A stretch of 64,000 nucleotides of DNA from Ahaetulla prasina (taxonomy: Eukaryota; Chordata; Lepidosauria; Squamata; Colubridae): the NCBI RefSeq assembly GCF_028640845.1, contig NC_080542.1, forward strand, positions 149,543,298 through 149,607,297, written 5' to 3'. Shown one piece after another: positions 10,636 to 21,811 of this stretch (its first letter is position 1; every line of letters begins with the position of its first letter). Under the pieces are notes generated by a model. The model was not told the origin of the DNA. It saw only the letters and a list, made by a program, of their open reading frames with translations, and did no database searches. A program made the translations under genes and the position numbers.

Positions 10636-10885
10636 CAGAAAAGGAGCAAGTCCCCCTTCCCAAATTATCTGGAATCTCCCCCCTCCTAATAACAGAGGTG
10701 CTTCTGTGTCACCCTTGTTGCTAAATGTGCCGTTCTCTCCCCCTTCGCTTCCAAGTGCCTTTCCTAACGTTAAAATCTCCACCTGTTAGCCCTTCTCCTC
10801 CCTCTAAGAATGTGGGTCTCACCTGTCCCACCCACCCATTAGCGTCTCCCAGAGACGAGGGAGCCCTTGCTCTCTTGCCCACACA
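10636..10885. repeat. Duplicated block A1 (paralogous to 20525-20855)
   Basis: From cagaaaaggagcaa to the cccacccattagc segment this block aligns with 20525-20855 in the same order and orientation, with indels. It carries no recognised repeat or ORF of note. It is pyrimidine-rich and looks like non-coding flank of a duplicated locus. The following 10886-11180 is GC-rich with no supported gene. Confidence 0.6.
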
Positions 10886-11184
10886 CACATCAGCTGCGTC
10901 TAGGAGGAGGGTCTCAGGTGGGTGTCTGGCCTCCCCTCGACTCCGGGGCTAGAAAACGGGGAGGGGGCGCCAGCGATCACCCTCCGGCAGGCAGGCAGGA
11001 GGAGGAGGGGGGGTCGTGCGGAAAGGGCCGAAGATGAATGGAGAGAGAGGGGTGGGGGACTCTGCATTTTAGGAAAGCCTTAAGGCTTCGGGTCCGGCAG
11101 TCCACAGGGCCTGCGGTTGCCCTCCCCATCACCCTGCTGAGGAATGCCGGTCAACCCCACCCGGGCGCCGCGGCTTTGGAAGGC

Positions 11185-11345
11185 GAGCTTATTAGAGTTG
11201 TAAGGGACTTCGGAGGTCATCTAGCCCAAGCAGGAGACCTTACAGAATTACAGAGTTGGAAGGGACCTAGGCAGTCCTGGGAGGTAAAAATGGTATAAGG
11301 CAGGGGGTTGGACTAGAAGACCTCTGAGATCCCTTCCAACTCTGT
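11185..11345. repeat. CR1 3'-end fragments in opposing orientation
   Basis: Two minus-strand pieces (11190-11235 and 11238-11275, gttggaagggacct type) are followed by a plus-strand piece (11295-11345, gggggttggactagaagacc type). This is a small inverted cluster of CR1 3' UTRs. From 11345 to 11740 I see GC-rich sequence without a gene. Confidence 0.6.
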
Positions 11346-11744
11346 CCTCCGATGGTTCTGTAAGGGTCTCCTGCTTGAGTTGGGGGTTGGAGTAGATGAA
11401 CTCCAAGGTCCCTTTTGGCTCAATTCTGATTGACTGATTGATTGAGGCGGGCCAGAAATGCAGAGGGGATCCGGGGAATGGGGCCCCTCCAGCATTGTGT
11501 TTGGGGATCAATGCCCACCTTTCCTGAAGCCCCCCCAAAGCATTTGTGGGAGGGGGAGGGATGAGGAGGACTCTGCGTCAAGGGCAGTGAGGAGGGGGTG
11601 ACCCTCTTTTAGGACCCCTCTAATTCCTCCCCGTGTCTTCTGGGGGTGGGGAAGGCCCTGGCAGCCTCCCAGCGAGGCAGCCTCTCCTTTGGCTGATTCT
11701 CGTTTGCTTTCACTTTTCAGGCAGAAACCCCCAGATTTTGTTCC

Positions 11745-12100
11745 TTGTGTGAACCTTCAATTGCAACAATACATGAGCACACAATAGATTTAAGCTTAAT
11801 GTTAACCGCTTTAATCTAGATTGCAGAAAATATGACTTCTGTAACAGAATCATCAGTGCTTGGAATACTTTACCTAACTCTGTGGTCTCTTCCCATAATC
11901 CTAAAAGCTTTATCCAAAAACTTTCTACTTTTGACCTCACCCCATTCCTAAGAGGACCATAAGGGGCGTGCATAAGCGCACAAGCGTGCCTGCCATTCCT
12001 CTCCTATTATTTCCTTTCGTTATATCCAATTAATATAGTTATTACATACCCATACTCATATATATGCTTATATACTGTATAATTATTTCATGCTTATGCT
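11745..12100 (+). mobile_element. CR1/L3-like LINE C-terminus and 3' UTR
   Basis: The reading includes FNLDCRKYDF-like and NTLPNS-like pieces shared with 36508-36747 (minus) and 55786-55920. The 3' UTR carries aaggggcgtgcataag and an AT-rich end. Several codon-level changes and an indel make it a remnant. Confidence 0.65.
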
Positions 12101-12480
<380 letters not shown>

Positions 12481-12879
12481 ATGTGTGATCGCAGCTGTTT
12501 CTTCCTTTTAACTGCTAGTGGGGTTTGAACTGATTGGGTGGGAGCTTGGCTGTGCTCTGATTGGATGGGGGTTTTCTGTGCTCTGATTGGCTGGGGGTGT
12601 CCTGTGTTGGTGGGGGCTTGGTTGTGCTCAGTCTAGTCTGTGCTGCAGGGGATTTGAGCTGGTGAGCTGCATAGCTGTTGTTTGGCTTTGTGGTCGTGCT
12701 ACATCTTCATAGTGGGTGTCAGTCTGCTGCATGAATGGATTGGAGGGTTTGAAATGGCTAATGTTGCAGCTGCGGTCTGGCTTCTGGTCCTTGGTCGTGC
12801 TTCATGATCAGTGTGGGTTTGGGTCTGCTTTCTGGGTGGATGTGGTGGTGACATCCTGTGTGGACCTTGTGAGTGTGGG

Positions 12880-13300
12880 TCTGGTGTCATTCCTCGTGTT
12901 AGGGACTCGTTTGTCAATAAGGCGGGTTTCCAAATGGCTGGTAGGCGGAGGTGTCATCTCGTTTGTTCATGCTGTGTGGCGTTTTCTATCTCAATGGCTT
13001 CTCTGATTATTCTGTTGTTAAAGTGTTCAGTTTTGGCGATAGTTCTGGTCTTTTTAAAGTCAATATCATGTCCTGTGACTTTAAAGTGTTGGACCAGGGA
13101 AGAAGTTGGTTCCTCTTTTGAATGAGTTCTTGTGTTCTTCAATGCGTGCACTTATTCTTCTGTTGGTTTGTCCAATGTATGTGGTGGGGCAGGCGGTGCA
13201 TGGATTTCATATACCCTTGATTTTCTAACTCAATTTTGTCTTTGGGGTTTCTTAGGATGGTGGATATTTTTCTGTTTGTGCAGAATGCTGTCTTGATGTT
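12880..13300 (-). pseudogene. Penelope GIY-YIG endonuclease domain
   Basis: Reading on the minus strand gives a CxxC-like CTACPT, TYIGQTNRR and RIEEHK, the GIY-YIG nuclease core of Penelope elements. Frameshifts split it here, including one just before the first motif. The partial copy at 15361-15767 keeps the GVYEIPC...TYIGQT core in one frame. Confidence 0.7.
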
Positions 13301-13423
13301 GTGTTTGTGGAGGATCTTGCTGATTCTGTCTGTGGTGCCTTTTATATATGGGAGGAGGGCTGTGCTTTTCTTGTTCTCTGTCTTGGATTTTAGTGGGGGT
13401 TCTTTTGGATTAGCTTGGTAATC

Positions 13424-14065
13424 TTATTTCTGGAATCCATTGGATGTTAGTACGTTAGTGAGAGTGTCTAGTTCGGGTTTTAGGTGTTGTTCATCAGCTA
13501 AGCATTTTGTTCTGGAGATGAGTGTCTTGGCTACGGAGTTGATCTGTGCTGGGTGGTGGTGTGAGAGTGCGTGCAGATAGCGGTTTGTGTGTGTTTTCTT
13601 CTGATAGATGGTGTGTCCTAGGGAGCCATTGGGTTTCTTGTAGACTAAGACATCCAGGAAGGGAAGTTGGTTATTAACTTCTGTTTCCATGGTGAACTGT
13701 ATTTTGGGGTGTAGGCTATTGAGGTGTGTGAGGAAGTTGTCAAGTTTTTCTTTCCCGTGTGGCCAGATTATGAAGGTGTCGTCTACGTATCTGAGCCAGA
13801 GTTTGGGTTTGTGATCAGATTTTTCTAGAGCTTGGGTTTCAAAGTGTTCCATGTAGAGGTTGGCAATGACAGGTGAGAGGGGTGATCCCATTGGTGCTCC
13901 TTCTACTTCTTTGTATTTTTGTCCGTTATAGATGAAGTATGTGTTGGATAGGCAGTGGTTGGTCAGATCTAGGATGTGCTTGGGGCGGTTATATTTGTTT
14001 TGGATAGCTGTCAAGGCTTCTTTGATTGGCACTTGGGTGAAGAGGGATATGACATCAAAGCTCAC
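13424..14065 (-). pseudogene. Penelope reverse transcriptase core
   Basis: A 213-codon open stretch. RT boxes: SFDVISLFTQVP (catalytic Asp of motif A), GAPMGSPLSPVIANLYME (motif B), LRYVDDTF (YVDD catalytic pair), then QLPFLDVLVYKKPNGSL and HTNRYLHALSHHHP, the latter diagnostic for Penelope RTs. Frame is open upstream as well, apart from the single stop near 14350. Downstream it ends in a stop before the linker. Confidence 0.88.
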
Positions 14066-14384
14066 GAGTAGGTCACTGGGCTGTAAGTTTTGTTTCTTTA
14101 TGATCTCTATGAACTGGAATGAGTTTTTTACGTGTGAGGCGATGGATTCTGCATAGGGCTGTAGTTGTTTGGCGAGAAATTTGGCTAGGTTTTGTAGAGG
14201 TGAGCCTATGGAGCTGACTATGGGTCTGAGTGGGGGTTCCTTCTTTGTGTATCTTGGGAGGCCATAGAGCTTAGGGCATCTGGATGATTTCTCTCTGGGA
14301 ATGATTCTTTGTTGGATTTCTTCGCTGATGGGGAGGCTTTTATTTTGGATCTAGTGGTTTTCTAGGTAGGTGGTGGGGTCTGTT

Positions 14385-15317
14385 TTAGGGCTTGTATGCA
14401 GGGTCTTGGAGTAGGTTGGTTAATTTGGTTTGGTAGTCAGATGTGTTCATAACCACCGTGGCGTTGCCCTTGTCTGCTGGTAGGATTATTATGCTGGTAT
14501 CTTTTTTCAGGTTAAGTAGTGCTGTCTGTTCCTCTTTGGGTAAGTTGCTTTTGGGTGGCTTGCTGGTGCAGAGGATGTTGGAGATCTCGAGTCTGATTTT
14601 GTTAGCGTCATCGGGGTTGATTTTGGTCAGGCTGGTTTCAACTCCGCATATAATGGTCTCAGTGGGGATGTATTTGGGAGTGACTGCAAAGTTGAATCCT
14701 TTGGAAAGGACATCGGTTTCAGCTTTGGTGAGGATCCTATCTGAGATGTTATGCACTGTTTGTTTCATGTGTTGCTGTGAGGGTGGAGGGTTTGTTTCTG
14801 GCGTTCTTGTAGTCTTCGGAGTTTGTTGGTGTGCGTGTCTGTCTTGAGGGTGGTCTGTGTTTCGCCTCCAGACGGCAAGTTGTTTGGATTTGTCCCAAAG
14901 TGCCGGGTGCATCTTGTTGCTGAGTTTGAGGTGAAGTGTGAGGAGATCTTTGTTGATTTGATCTAGGAGGAATCTTTTTGTGTGAAGTTCATTTCTGATT
15001 AAGGCCAATTCTGTTCTTTTTAGGATGCGTTTGGTGGCTGCAGAGTTGGAGTGGAATTTCAATTGGAAGCATTTGGGGATTAAATTTTCATCGCGGCAGT
15101 TTCGTAGGAATGCGAGGTCACATAAAATGGAAGCTCTTTGGACTTCTAGTTTTTCATAGGTCCTGGTCAGATGGTGGATTTCCTCCCCGTAGAGGTGCAA
15201 TATTTGTTTTCTGAGGTTTTCACGGGTGTTTGTATATAGGTCTTTGGTTGTTCGGGTTTTCTCCCGTGTAAAATTGGAAGTGTCTTGGCGACGTTTCGAC
15301 GAAGTCTCATTCGTCAT
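14385..15317 (-). pseudogene. Penelope ORF, N-terminal region
   Basis: A 310-codon open stretch: basic, coiled-coil-like N-terminus (about residues 20-130), a low-complexity Pro/Thr linker, then GFNFAVTP and SIIILPADKGNATVV, the conserved block that precedes RT in Penelope-like elements. It ends by a one-base shift at 14385 just before the RT fingers. The N-terminal 30 codons lie in the pseudo-LTR. Confidence 0.8.
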
Positions 15318-15323
15318 CTTCAG
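15293..15323 (-). ncRNA. Hammerhead-ribozyme-like motif in Penelope pseudo-LTR
   Basis: Minus strand: CTGAAGA (fits CUGANGA), a perfect 6-bp stem GACGAA/TTCGTC with a six-base loop, then GAAAC followed by GTC. Penelope pseudo-LTRs are known to carry minimal hammerhead motifs. One extra U before the stem departs from the consensus, so activity is uncertain. Confidence 0.45.
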
Positions 15324-15857
15324 GCTTCAGCTTCGTGCTTCTGGGAGCAAACGTTGCCAAGACATTTCCAGGGAAGAAGTTGGTTCCTCTTTTTTGAATG
15401 AGTTCTTGTGTTCTTCAATGCGTGCACTTATTCTTCTGTTGGTTTGTCCAATGTATGTGGTGGGGCAGGCGGTGCATGGGATTTCATATACTCCTTGATT
15501 TTCTAACTCAATTTTGTCTTTGGGGTTTCTTAGGATGGTGGATATTTTTTGGTTTGTGCAGAATGCTGTCTTGATGTTATGTTTGTGGAGGATCTTGCTG
15601 ATTCTGTCTGTGGTGCCTTTTATATATGGGAGGAGGGCTGTGCCATTTTCTTGCTCTCTGTCTTGGGTTTTAGTGGGGGGTTCTTTTTGGATTAGTTTGG
15701 TAATCTTATTTCTCTGGAATCCATTGGATGTTAGTACGTTTGTGAGAGTGTGTAGTTCGGTTTTTAGGTGTCATATTCTGTAACAGATACCGGAAGGCCT
15801 CTCTGCTTGATCCTCTCCTCCAAAGGAGGCAACTCTTCCAAAGGCCACAGCCCTGCC

Positions 15858-16046
15858 TGTAATGTATTTGAATTTTTGGAGGGAAATTTGGGCGGGAAAA
15901 TACACGTTGCTGATTGGTTGGTGCATCAGCCAAAATACTATATAAAGAGAGGTGTTTGCCTGTTGTTTTTTGCTGGGATTCACAATAAACCAAAGAGCTG
16001 TTGTCACTTGTATCGTCTCCTGCCTCTTCATTGCCCAAACCTAACA
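15858..16046 (+). repeat. Gypsy element 1, 5' LTR
   Basis: Starts TGTAATG, ends CTAACA. Contains a TATA box (ctatataaagag, near 15941) and AATAAA at about 15984. Same LTR family as element 3 at 32220/33649. Confidence 0.9.
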
Positions 16047-16047
16047 T

Positions 16048-16065
16048 TGGCGACGAAGGTGGGAT
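16048..16065 (+). other. Gypsy primer binding site, tRNA-Ser-like
   Basis: TGGCGACGAAGGTGGGAT starts one base after the LTR. It matches the tRNA-Ser(GCT) 3' complement at 16 of 18 bases. tRNA-Ser priming is known for the Mag lineage. Confidence 0.7.
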
Positions 16066-16149
16066 ATTGAAGGCAGTGAGACTAGGAAAAGAGCTGAAGG
16101 AGCAACTTAGTTTCAAACCCAGCCAGTCATCCAGAACGGATACATAGTG

Positions 16150-16990
16150 ATGTCTAGCTATACGCCGCTAGCGCCATTCGACCCAGCCAAGGAGAAATGG
16201 GGGTCATACATGGCTCACTTCAAGTGTTTCCTCGAAGCCAACGAACTGCAAGGAGTATCGGATAATCGGATGCGTGCTTACTTCCTGAGCCACTGCGGAC
16301 CAGAAGTCTTCGATACCGCCGAATCGCTGTCAGAACCAACACCTGTCTAGTCGGTACCATGGCCAGTGCTACAGACAACGCTACGAGCACACTACGCGCC
16401 GGTGTCATCAAAGTTCGTGCAACGTTTCGAACTAAGGCAAAGAGTTCAGCGAGAGGGCGAATCGATCAGCGTGTACATGGCCGCATTAAGGAAAGCCGCA
16501 ATCCACTGTGAGTATAGGGACTTGGAGGACTCTTTACTGGAACAACTCATTTGTGGGGTCAGGGACATCCGACTACAGAGACGGTTGCTGTCGAAAAGCA
16601 ACCTAACCCTAGCGATAGTCCTAGATGAGGCCAGGGCACACGAGATGTCCACCAAAGCGGCGGAAACCTTACAGAAGCCGAACACGCCAAATTCCTCAGC
16701 GAAAGTGACGCCAGTCCACAGCAAAGAAATCCAGGTGGAATGGGAAGGTGAAGAAGAGGAAGAGGTTTTCCACATCGGGAGGCCGGAAAGAAGCGACCGT
16801 GATGAGTGTGTGAGTTGCGGAGGTCAACACCAATGACAGAATTGCCATTTCAAAGATGCAATTTGTCGAAGGTGTGAAAAGAAAGGACACATAGCTCAGG
16901 CTTGCCGAGCCTCCCAATCAGCAAAACTCCGGCTCCGTGAGATGTCCAGGGATTGGCCAATTCAAAAAAGGCGCAAAATCAAACCACACC
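16150..16990 (+). pseudogene. gag: Gypsy element 1 gag with two nonsense codons
   Basis: Starts MSSYTPLAPFDPAKEKW. The capsid-like region is helix-rich; then an acidic stretch and two CCHC zinc knuckles (CVSCGGQH..., CRRCEKKGHIAQAC). A TAG near 16348 replaces a CAG and a TGA near 16834 replaces a CGA found in element 3, both C-to-T changes. Otherwise the frame holds from 16150 into the knuckles. Confidence 0.82.
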
Positions 16991-17029
16991 ACTGTGCGAG
17001 TGGGCCACGCATCGACATGACTAGAAAGG

Positions 17030-20000
17030 AAAATATTCACCAGGACTTACATAGAAGGAGTGCCATGTAAAATGGAGGTGGACACCGGCTCATCAATCAC
17101 GATTATGTCCTGGGACACAATCGCAAAGGACCTGCCAGGAATCGCGAAACGCCAACTGCAACCCCAAAAGCTGAGAGTACAAGACTACCAGGGAAACTGG
17201 ATCCCTGTTCGAGGAGCCACCACAGTCAGAGTGAGATATGGACAATTTAACAAAACCCTGACGATCACCATCGTCGATGGAAACCTGCCCAGCTTGCTGG
17301 GTCTCGATTGGTTCCGAGCCCTGGGAATGGACATTACCGGGGTTCACAGCATCAGCGGCAACGTGAAGGAGGAACTGTTGCGGGAATTTGAGGACATTTT
17401 TCAAGACAGCCTGGGCAAGTACATGGGAACCCCCATTTCATTCAATTTAGACCCCCAAGTAGCCCCGATTAGACTAAAGGCGAGGAGGGTTCCGTTCGCC
17501 CTCAAACCCAAAATTGACAGGGAGTTAGACAAACTAGTAAACCAGGGAATCCTAGTCCCCGTCGACCATGCAAAATGGGAGACACCAATAGTGACCCCAA
17601 TCAAACCGGATGGATCTGTCTGTATTTGTGCTGACTATAAGGCAACGCTTAACAAGGCATTGCAAAAGAGTGCTTACCCTGTCCCCATCGTGCAACATCT
17701 GTTGCACTCGTTAGGGCAGGGACAGGTTTTTGCCAAACTTGATTTGGCACAGGCCTACCAACAGTTACCTGTAGACGACGAAACAGCCGAAGCACAAACA
17801 ATTGTCACACACAGGGGCACTTTTAAATGCCCTCGACTTCAATTCGGAGTTAGTGTAGCCCCTGGGTTATTCCAAAACCTCATGGAACGGCTCTTACAGG
17901 GTCTACCGGGAGTAGTCCCATATTTTGACGATGTATTAATATCAGCTACAGATTTGGAAGAATTAAAAGTCAAATTGCGAAGGGTTTTGGAAATTTTCAG
18001 GACTGCGGGGCTTAAGGTTAAACTCAACAAATGCCATATCGGAGTAGAATCAGTAGAATTCTTGGGTTATCGGATAGATAAGGAAGGCATCCACCCCACG
18101 GAGAGCAAGGTACAAGCCATTAGGAAAGCTCCACCCCCAAAAAACAAAGCAGAATTAGAAGCATTTTGGGGGCTTTTAAACTTCTATGCAGTATTTTTAA
18201 AAAATAAGGCAACTGTGGCCGAACCGCTACACAAACTGCTAGCAAAAAACTCTATCTGGACTTGGGGCAGGGCTGAGGCAAAGGCATTTGAAGGTGTTAA
18301 GAGACTTTTGTCCAGCGACAGCCTTTTAATTCAGTATAATGGGACAATGCCATTAGTATTGGTATGCGATGTCTCACCCTACGGAGTAGGAGCTGTCCTC
18401 AGCCACAAGTTACCGAACGGTTTGGAAGCCCCTATCGCATATTTTTCCTGCACGAAAAATAGAAAGGAACTATAGCCAACTAGACCGGGAAGCACTAGCC
18501 ATAGTCTCGGGGGTAAAGAAATTCCACGAATATTTGTTTGGGTGGCAATTTGAAATAGTTACAGACCATAGACCTTTATTGGGACTCTTGGCGGGAGACC
18601 ATCCAACACCGGTTGCATTATTGCCCAGGCTGACCCGTTGGACTATTTTCCTGGCAGCACACTCGTACCAGCTGTATCACCGACCAGGCAAAGACTTGGG
18701 ACATGCGGACGCTTTAAGTAGATGTCCATTGCCAGAGACTATTGAAGACCCAACCCCAGGGACACCTATCTTACTAATTGACTCTCTGGACTCTGGCCCA
18801 GTCACGTCCACAGAAGTGGCTAGGGCATCCTACAAAGATATTATTGTCCGTACTGTAATCGGCTGGGTGCAGAGGGGATGGCCCACTGCATCGGGAGAAC
18901 GGTTTAAAGAGTTTACCAAAAAGCATTCAGAACTGTCGGTACAAGGGGGTTGTTTGTTATGGGGGTTAGAGTGGTTATCCCAGAGAAATTACGAGGGCAG
19001 GTATTGGAATTGTTACATGTGGGCCACCCAGGTATTGTGAGGATGAAAAGTCTAGCAAGGAGCTATGTGTGGTGGCCACTAATGGACAAAGACATTAGCG
19101 ACCGGGTGGGGAAATGCCAAGCATGTCAAGAATCAAGGCCACTACCCCCAACAGCCCCCATTAGGGAATGGGAAAAACCCCAAGGACCTTGGTCAAGGAT
19201 CCACATAGATTTTGCCGGGCCGTTCCATGGGCAGACCTTCTTAATTGTGGTAGATGCCTACTCGAAGTGGTTGGAAATTATACTCATGAAAACCACAACA
19301 GCTGAAGCTGTAATCACAGTTTTGAGGCGTCTATTTGTGACACACGGGTTGCCCGACACCATAGTATCGGATAACGGGCCACAATTCATGGCCACCCAAT
19401 TCGAGGGGTACTTGGCCGGAGAGGGCATCCGACATGTCCTCTCGACACCTTTCCACCTGGTGACGAACGGACTTGCAGAACGTTTCGTACGCAGTGCCAA
19501 GGAAGCGCTATCCAGGATTAGCCCAGGAGATTGGCAATCCAAAATTGATACCTTCCTGGCAGTCCAACATAGAACACCCTGTGTGACCACCGGCCGCAGC
19601 CCATCGGAGTTATTAATGGGAAGGAGACTCCAGTGCCCCTTAGATTGGTTAAACCCAACATACTCCCCTGATGGGTATCAGAACACGCAAGGAAAAACCA
19701 GAACAATGACCACAGGCGACCCGGTATGGGCACATAACTACAGTGAGGGCCCAGCGTGGCTAAGGGAAACAATTGTAGGAGTGACAGGCCCAAAATCATA
19801 CTTAGTGGACCTGGGGGATGGCCGAGTGTGGAGTCGCCACATAGATCAATTACGAAAAAGAATGCAAAACGATCCAGAAACCAAACAGCCAGACCCTGAC
19901 TACCAAATATTTGAACCAACAGCTAGCTCAATCCCGAGGCGATCAGAGGACTTAGCTGAATCAGAGGAAGTCCAGCGACGCCAACCGGCTCCTCCAGAGG

Positions 20001-20170
20001 ACAGCAGGGATGACTCTGCCAATAATCCAGGGCCGGAGGGCCCAGAGGAGGAGCTGGGAGGAACAAACAGTCCCTCCAACCAGCTCGACTCACTCCCAGG
20101 GAATGATTTGCCCAGGTCAGAAAGAGTTAAGAGACGCCCTGTCTACCTGCGTGACTATGTGGAAAAATAA
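17030..20170 (+). pseudogene. pol: Gypsy element 1 pol (protease, RT, RNase H, integrase)
   Basis: Protease: VDTGSSITIM near 17085. RT: ICADYKATLNK, KLDLAQAYQQLPV (motif A) and YFDDVLIS (catalytic pair, near 17930). RNase H: LVCDVSPYGVGAVLSH, then TDHRPLLGLL after a frameshift near 18460. Integrase: zinc finger HVGHPG...CQACQ, then D (HIDFAGP), D (SDNGPQF) and E (GLAERFV). A GPxSYLVDL module and an Arg-rich tail end at 20170. A second shift near 18950 lies in a run of five G. Frames 17060-18475 and 18950-20170 are open. Confidence 0.9.
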
Positions 20171-20221
20171 CATGCAAATTTTATGTAAATATGGACTAAA
20201 TGTGTTCTGGGAGGGGAGGAG

Positions 20222-20405
20222 TGTAATGTATTTGAAATCTAGGAGGGAAATTTGGGCGGGAAAATACACGTTGCTGATTTGGCCTCAGCCAAAATACTAT
20301 ATAAAGAGAGGTGTTTGCCTGTTGTTTTTTGCTGGGATTCACAATAAACTAAAGAGCTGTTGTCACTTGCATCATCTCCTGCCTCTTCATTGCCCAAACT
20401 TAACA
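20222..20405 (+). repeat. Gypsy element 1, 3' LTR
   Basis: Starts TGTAATG right after the purine tract, ends CTTAACA. Carries a 5-bp deletion near 20280 relative to the 5' LTR. Confidence 0.9.
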
Positions 20406-20524
20406 ATGACCATCAGAGCTTTAGTAGTTCCTATATTATTATTAACACGCTCTGATTCCACGGAGTCAAAATCACCAGTTTTTCAACTTCCTTTGGGCTC
20501 TTGGACAGCACTCAGGAGAAACTT

Positions 20525-20855
20525 CAGAAAAGGAGCAACCCCCCACTTTCCCCAAATTACCTAGAACGTCTCACCTGGCCCCCCTCCAACAACAACACAG
20601 GAGCTTCTGTGTCACTCTTACTGCCAAATCCCCTCTTCTCTCCCACTCCCTCCTCCACCTCCAATTGCCTTTCCCAACAAGGAAGATGGGATCCTAAGAG
20701 ATTCAGCTGCTGGTTCCTACAATTAGGATCTCAGCTCTTTATCTCCACCCATTAACCTCCCACCTTGCTCTGGGATTGCTGGCCCTAAAGTGAAGATCTC
20801 AGCTATCCCATCCACCCATTAGCTTCTCCCAAAGAGAAGGAATCACTCCTTCACC
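20525..20855. repeat. Duplicated block A2 (paralogous to 10636-10885)
   Basis: Direct, diverged copy of the block at 10.64 kb, with an extra ~60 bp in the middle. No ORF of note. The adjoining 20856-21060 is ordinary sequence with no supported gene. Confidence 0.6.
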
Positions 20856-21092
20856 TGATGCCCAGGTCCCTTCACCCAATCCTGCTGCCCCCAACGATGC
20901 CCACTTTCGGGTCTTGGCACTCCTGGCGCCTTACTTGGTTGTGGGGGATCAGGAATTCCCCAGTGGCAGCTGGATCTTCTGCTTTCCTTGGCCTTTTCTC
21001 TCCTCAATCTCCCCGTCTCTTGAACCACTGGAGGAGATTATGACACTGAAGGAAAATAGTAATAAGGATTATTATTAAATAATCTATTCTTT

Positions 21093-21189
21093 CTCCTCCT
21101 CCTCCTCCTCCTCCTCCTCCTCCTCCTCCTCCTCCTCCTCCTCCTCCTCCTCCTCCTCCTCCTCCTCCTCCTCCTCCTCCTCCTCCTTC

Positions 21190-21265
<76 letters not shown>

Positions 21266-21300
21266 AAGGATCTATATATGTATGTATGTATGTATGTACA
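21093..21300. repeat. Compound microsatellite (TCC)n-(CTAT)n-(TATG)n
   Basis: About 30 TCC units (21093-21187), then about 18 CTAT units (to about 21266), then TATG units. The first part is a pure polypyrimidine strand. Confidence 0.95.
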
Positions 21301-21610
21301 TGTACATGTAAATACCGTTGTGGATTTGGACAGCGTCGGAGCCTTTCCGGCAGTGGAAACAGCAGGAGACTCCTTCCTCCTCGTTCCCCTTCCCTTGGAC
21401 ACTTTCTGGACTGGATGGACTGCCTTGGGCCGGGTCGTTCCTGCTGTGATTTGGCGATGGACTATTTATTTCTCCGTGGATATTCCTTTCTCCCCCCCCT
21501 CCAAACTCAGGACCCCGTTTTGGGGAGTTTAGACTCTGGAGCAAGTCTCCCCCCCCTTTGGATTTCTGGATTGTGGATGGGGGTAGCTGGGCTACCTATT
21601 AGGAATGTTT

Positions 21611-21811
21611 TAATTATTTATTTATTTTATTTATTTATTTAATCATATTTGTATACCGCCCTATCTCCCGAGGGACTCAGGGCGGTTAACAGGCACTTAA
21701 AAACACATAAATACAGCATAAAAACAATATTAAAAAACTTATTCTAAAAGCCCAATAACTAAAAAATATATAAAAATAAAACCCAATTTAAAACCCGTAA
21801 ATTTTAAGATC
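21611..21811 (-). mobile_element. L2 LINE 3' tail
   Basis: TTTA-rich tract, then ataccgccctatctcccgag and an A-rich segment, the reverse of an L2 3' UTR (compare 23900-24003). Sequence 21300-21610 upstream is unassigned; it may be L2 5' leader interrupted by this insertion. Confidence 0.7.

Larger units (their letters stand above)
15858..20405 (+). mobile_element. Gypsy (Mag-like) LTR retrotransposon, element 1
   Basis: LTRs 15858-16046 (189 bp) and 20222-20405 (184 bp) differ at roughly ten places plus a 5-bp gap, so the copy is not recent. A near tRNA-Ser primer site follows the 5' LTR, and a purine tract gggaggggaggag (20207-20219) precedes the 3' LTR. Gag and pol are recognisable but interrupted. 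The five bases flanking each side differ (CTGCC versus ATGAC), so no target duplication is seen. Confidence 0.92.

Noticed and set aside
10193..10663. 156-codon minus-strand ORF, Phe-rich
   Set aside because: Antisense of the L1 ORF2 end and its A-rich 3' UTR.
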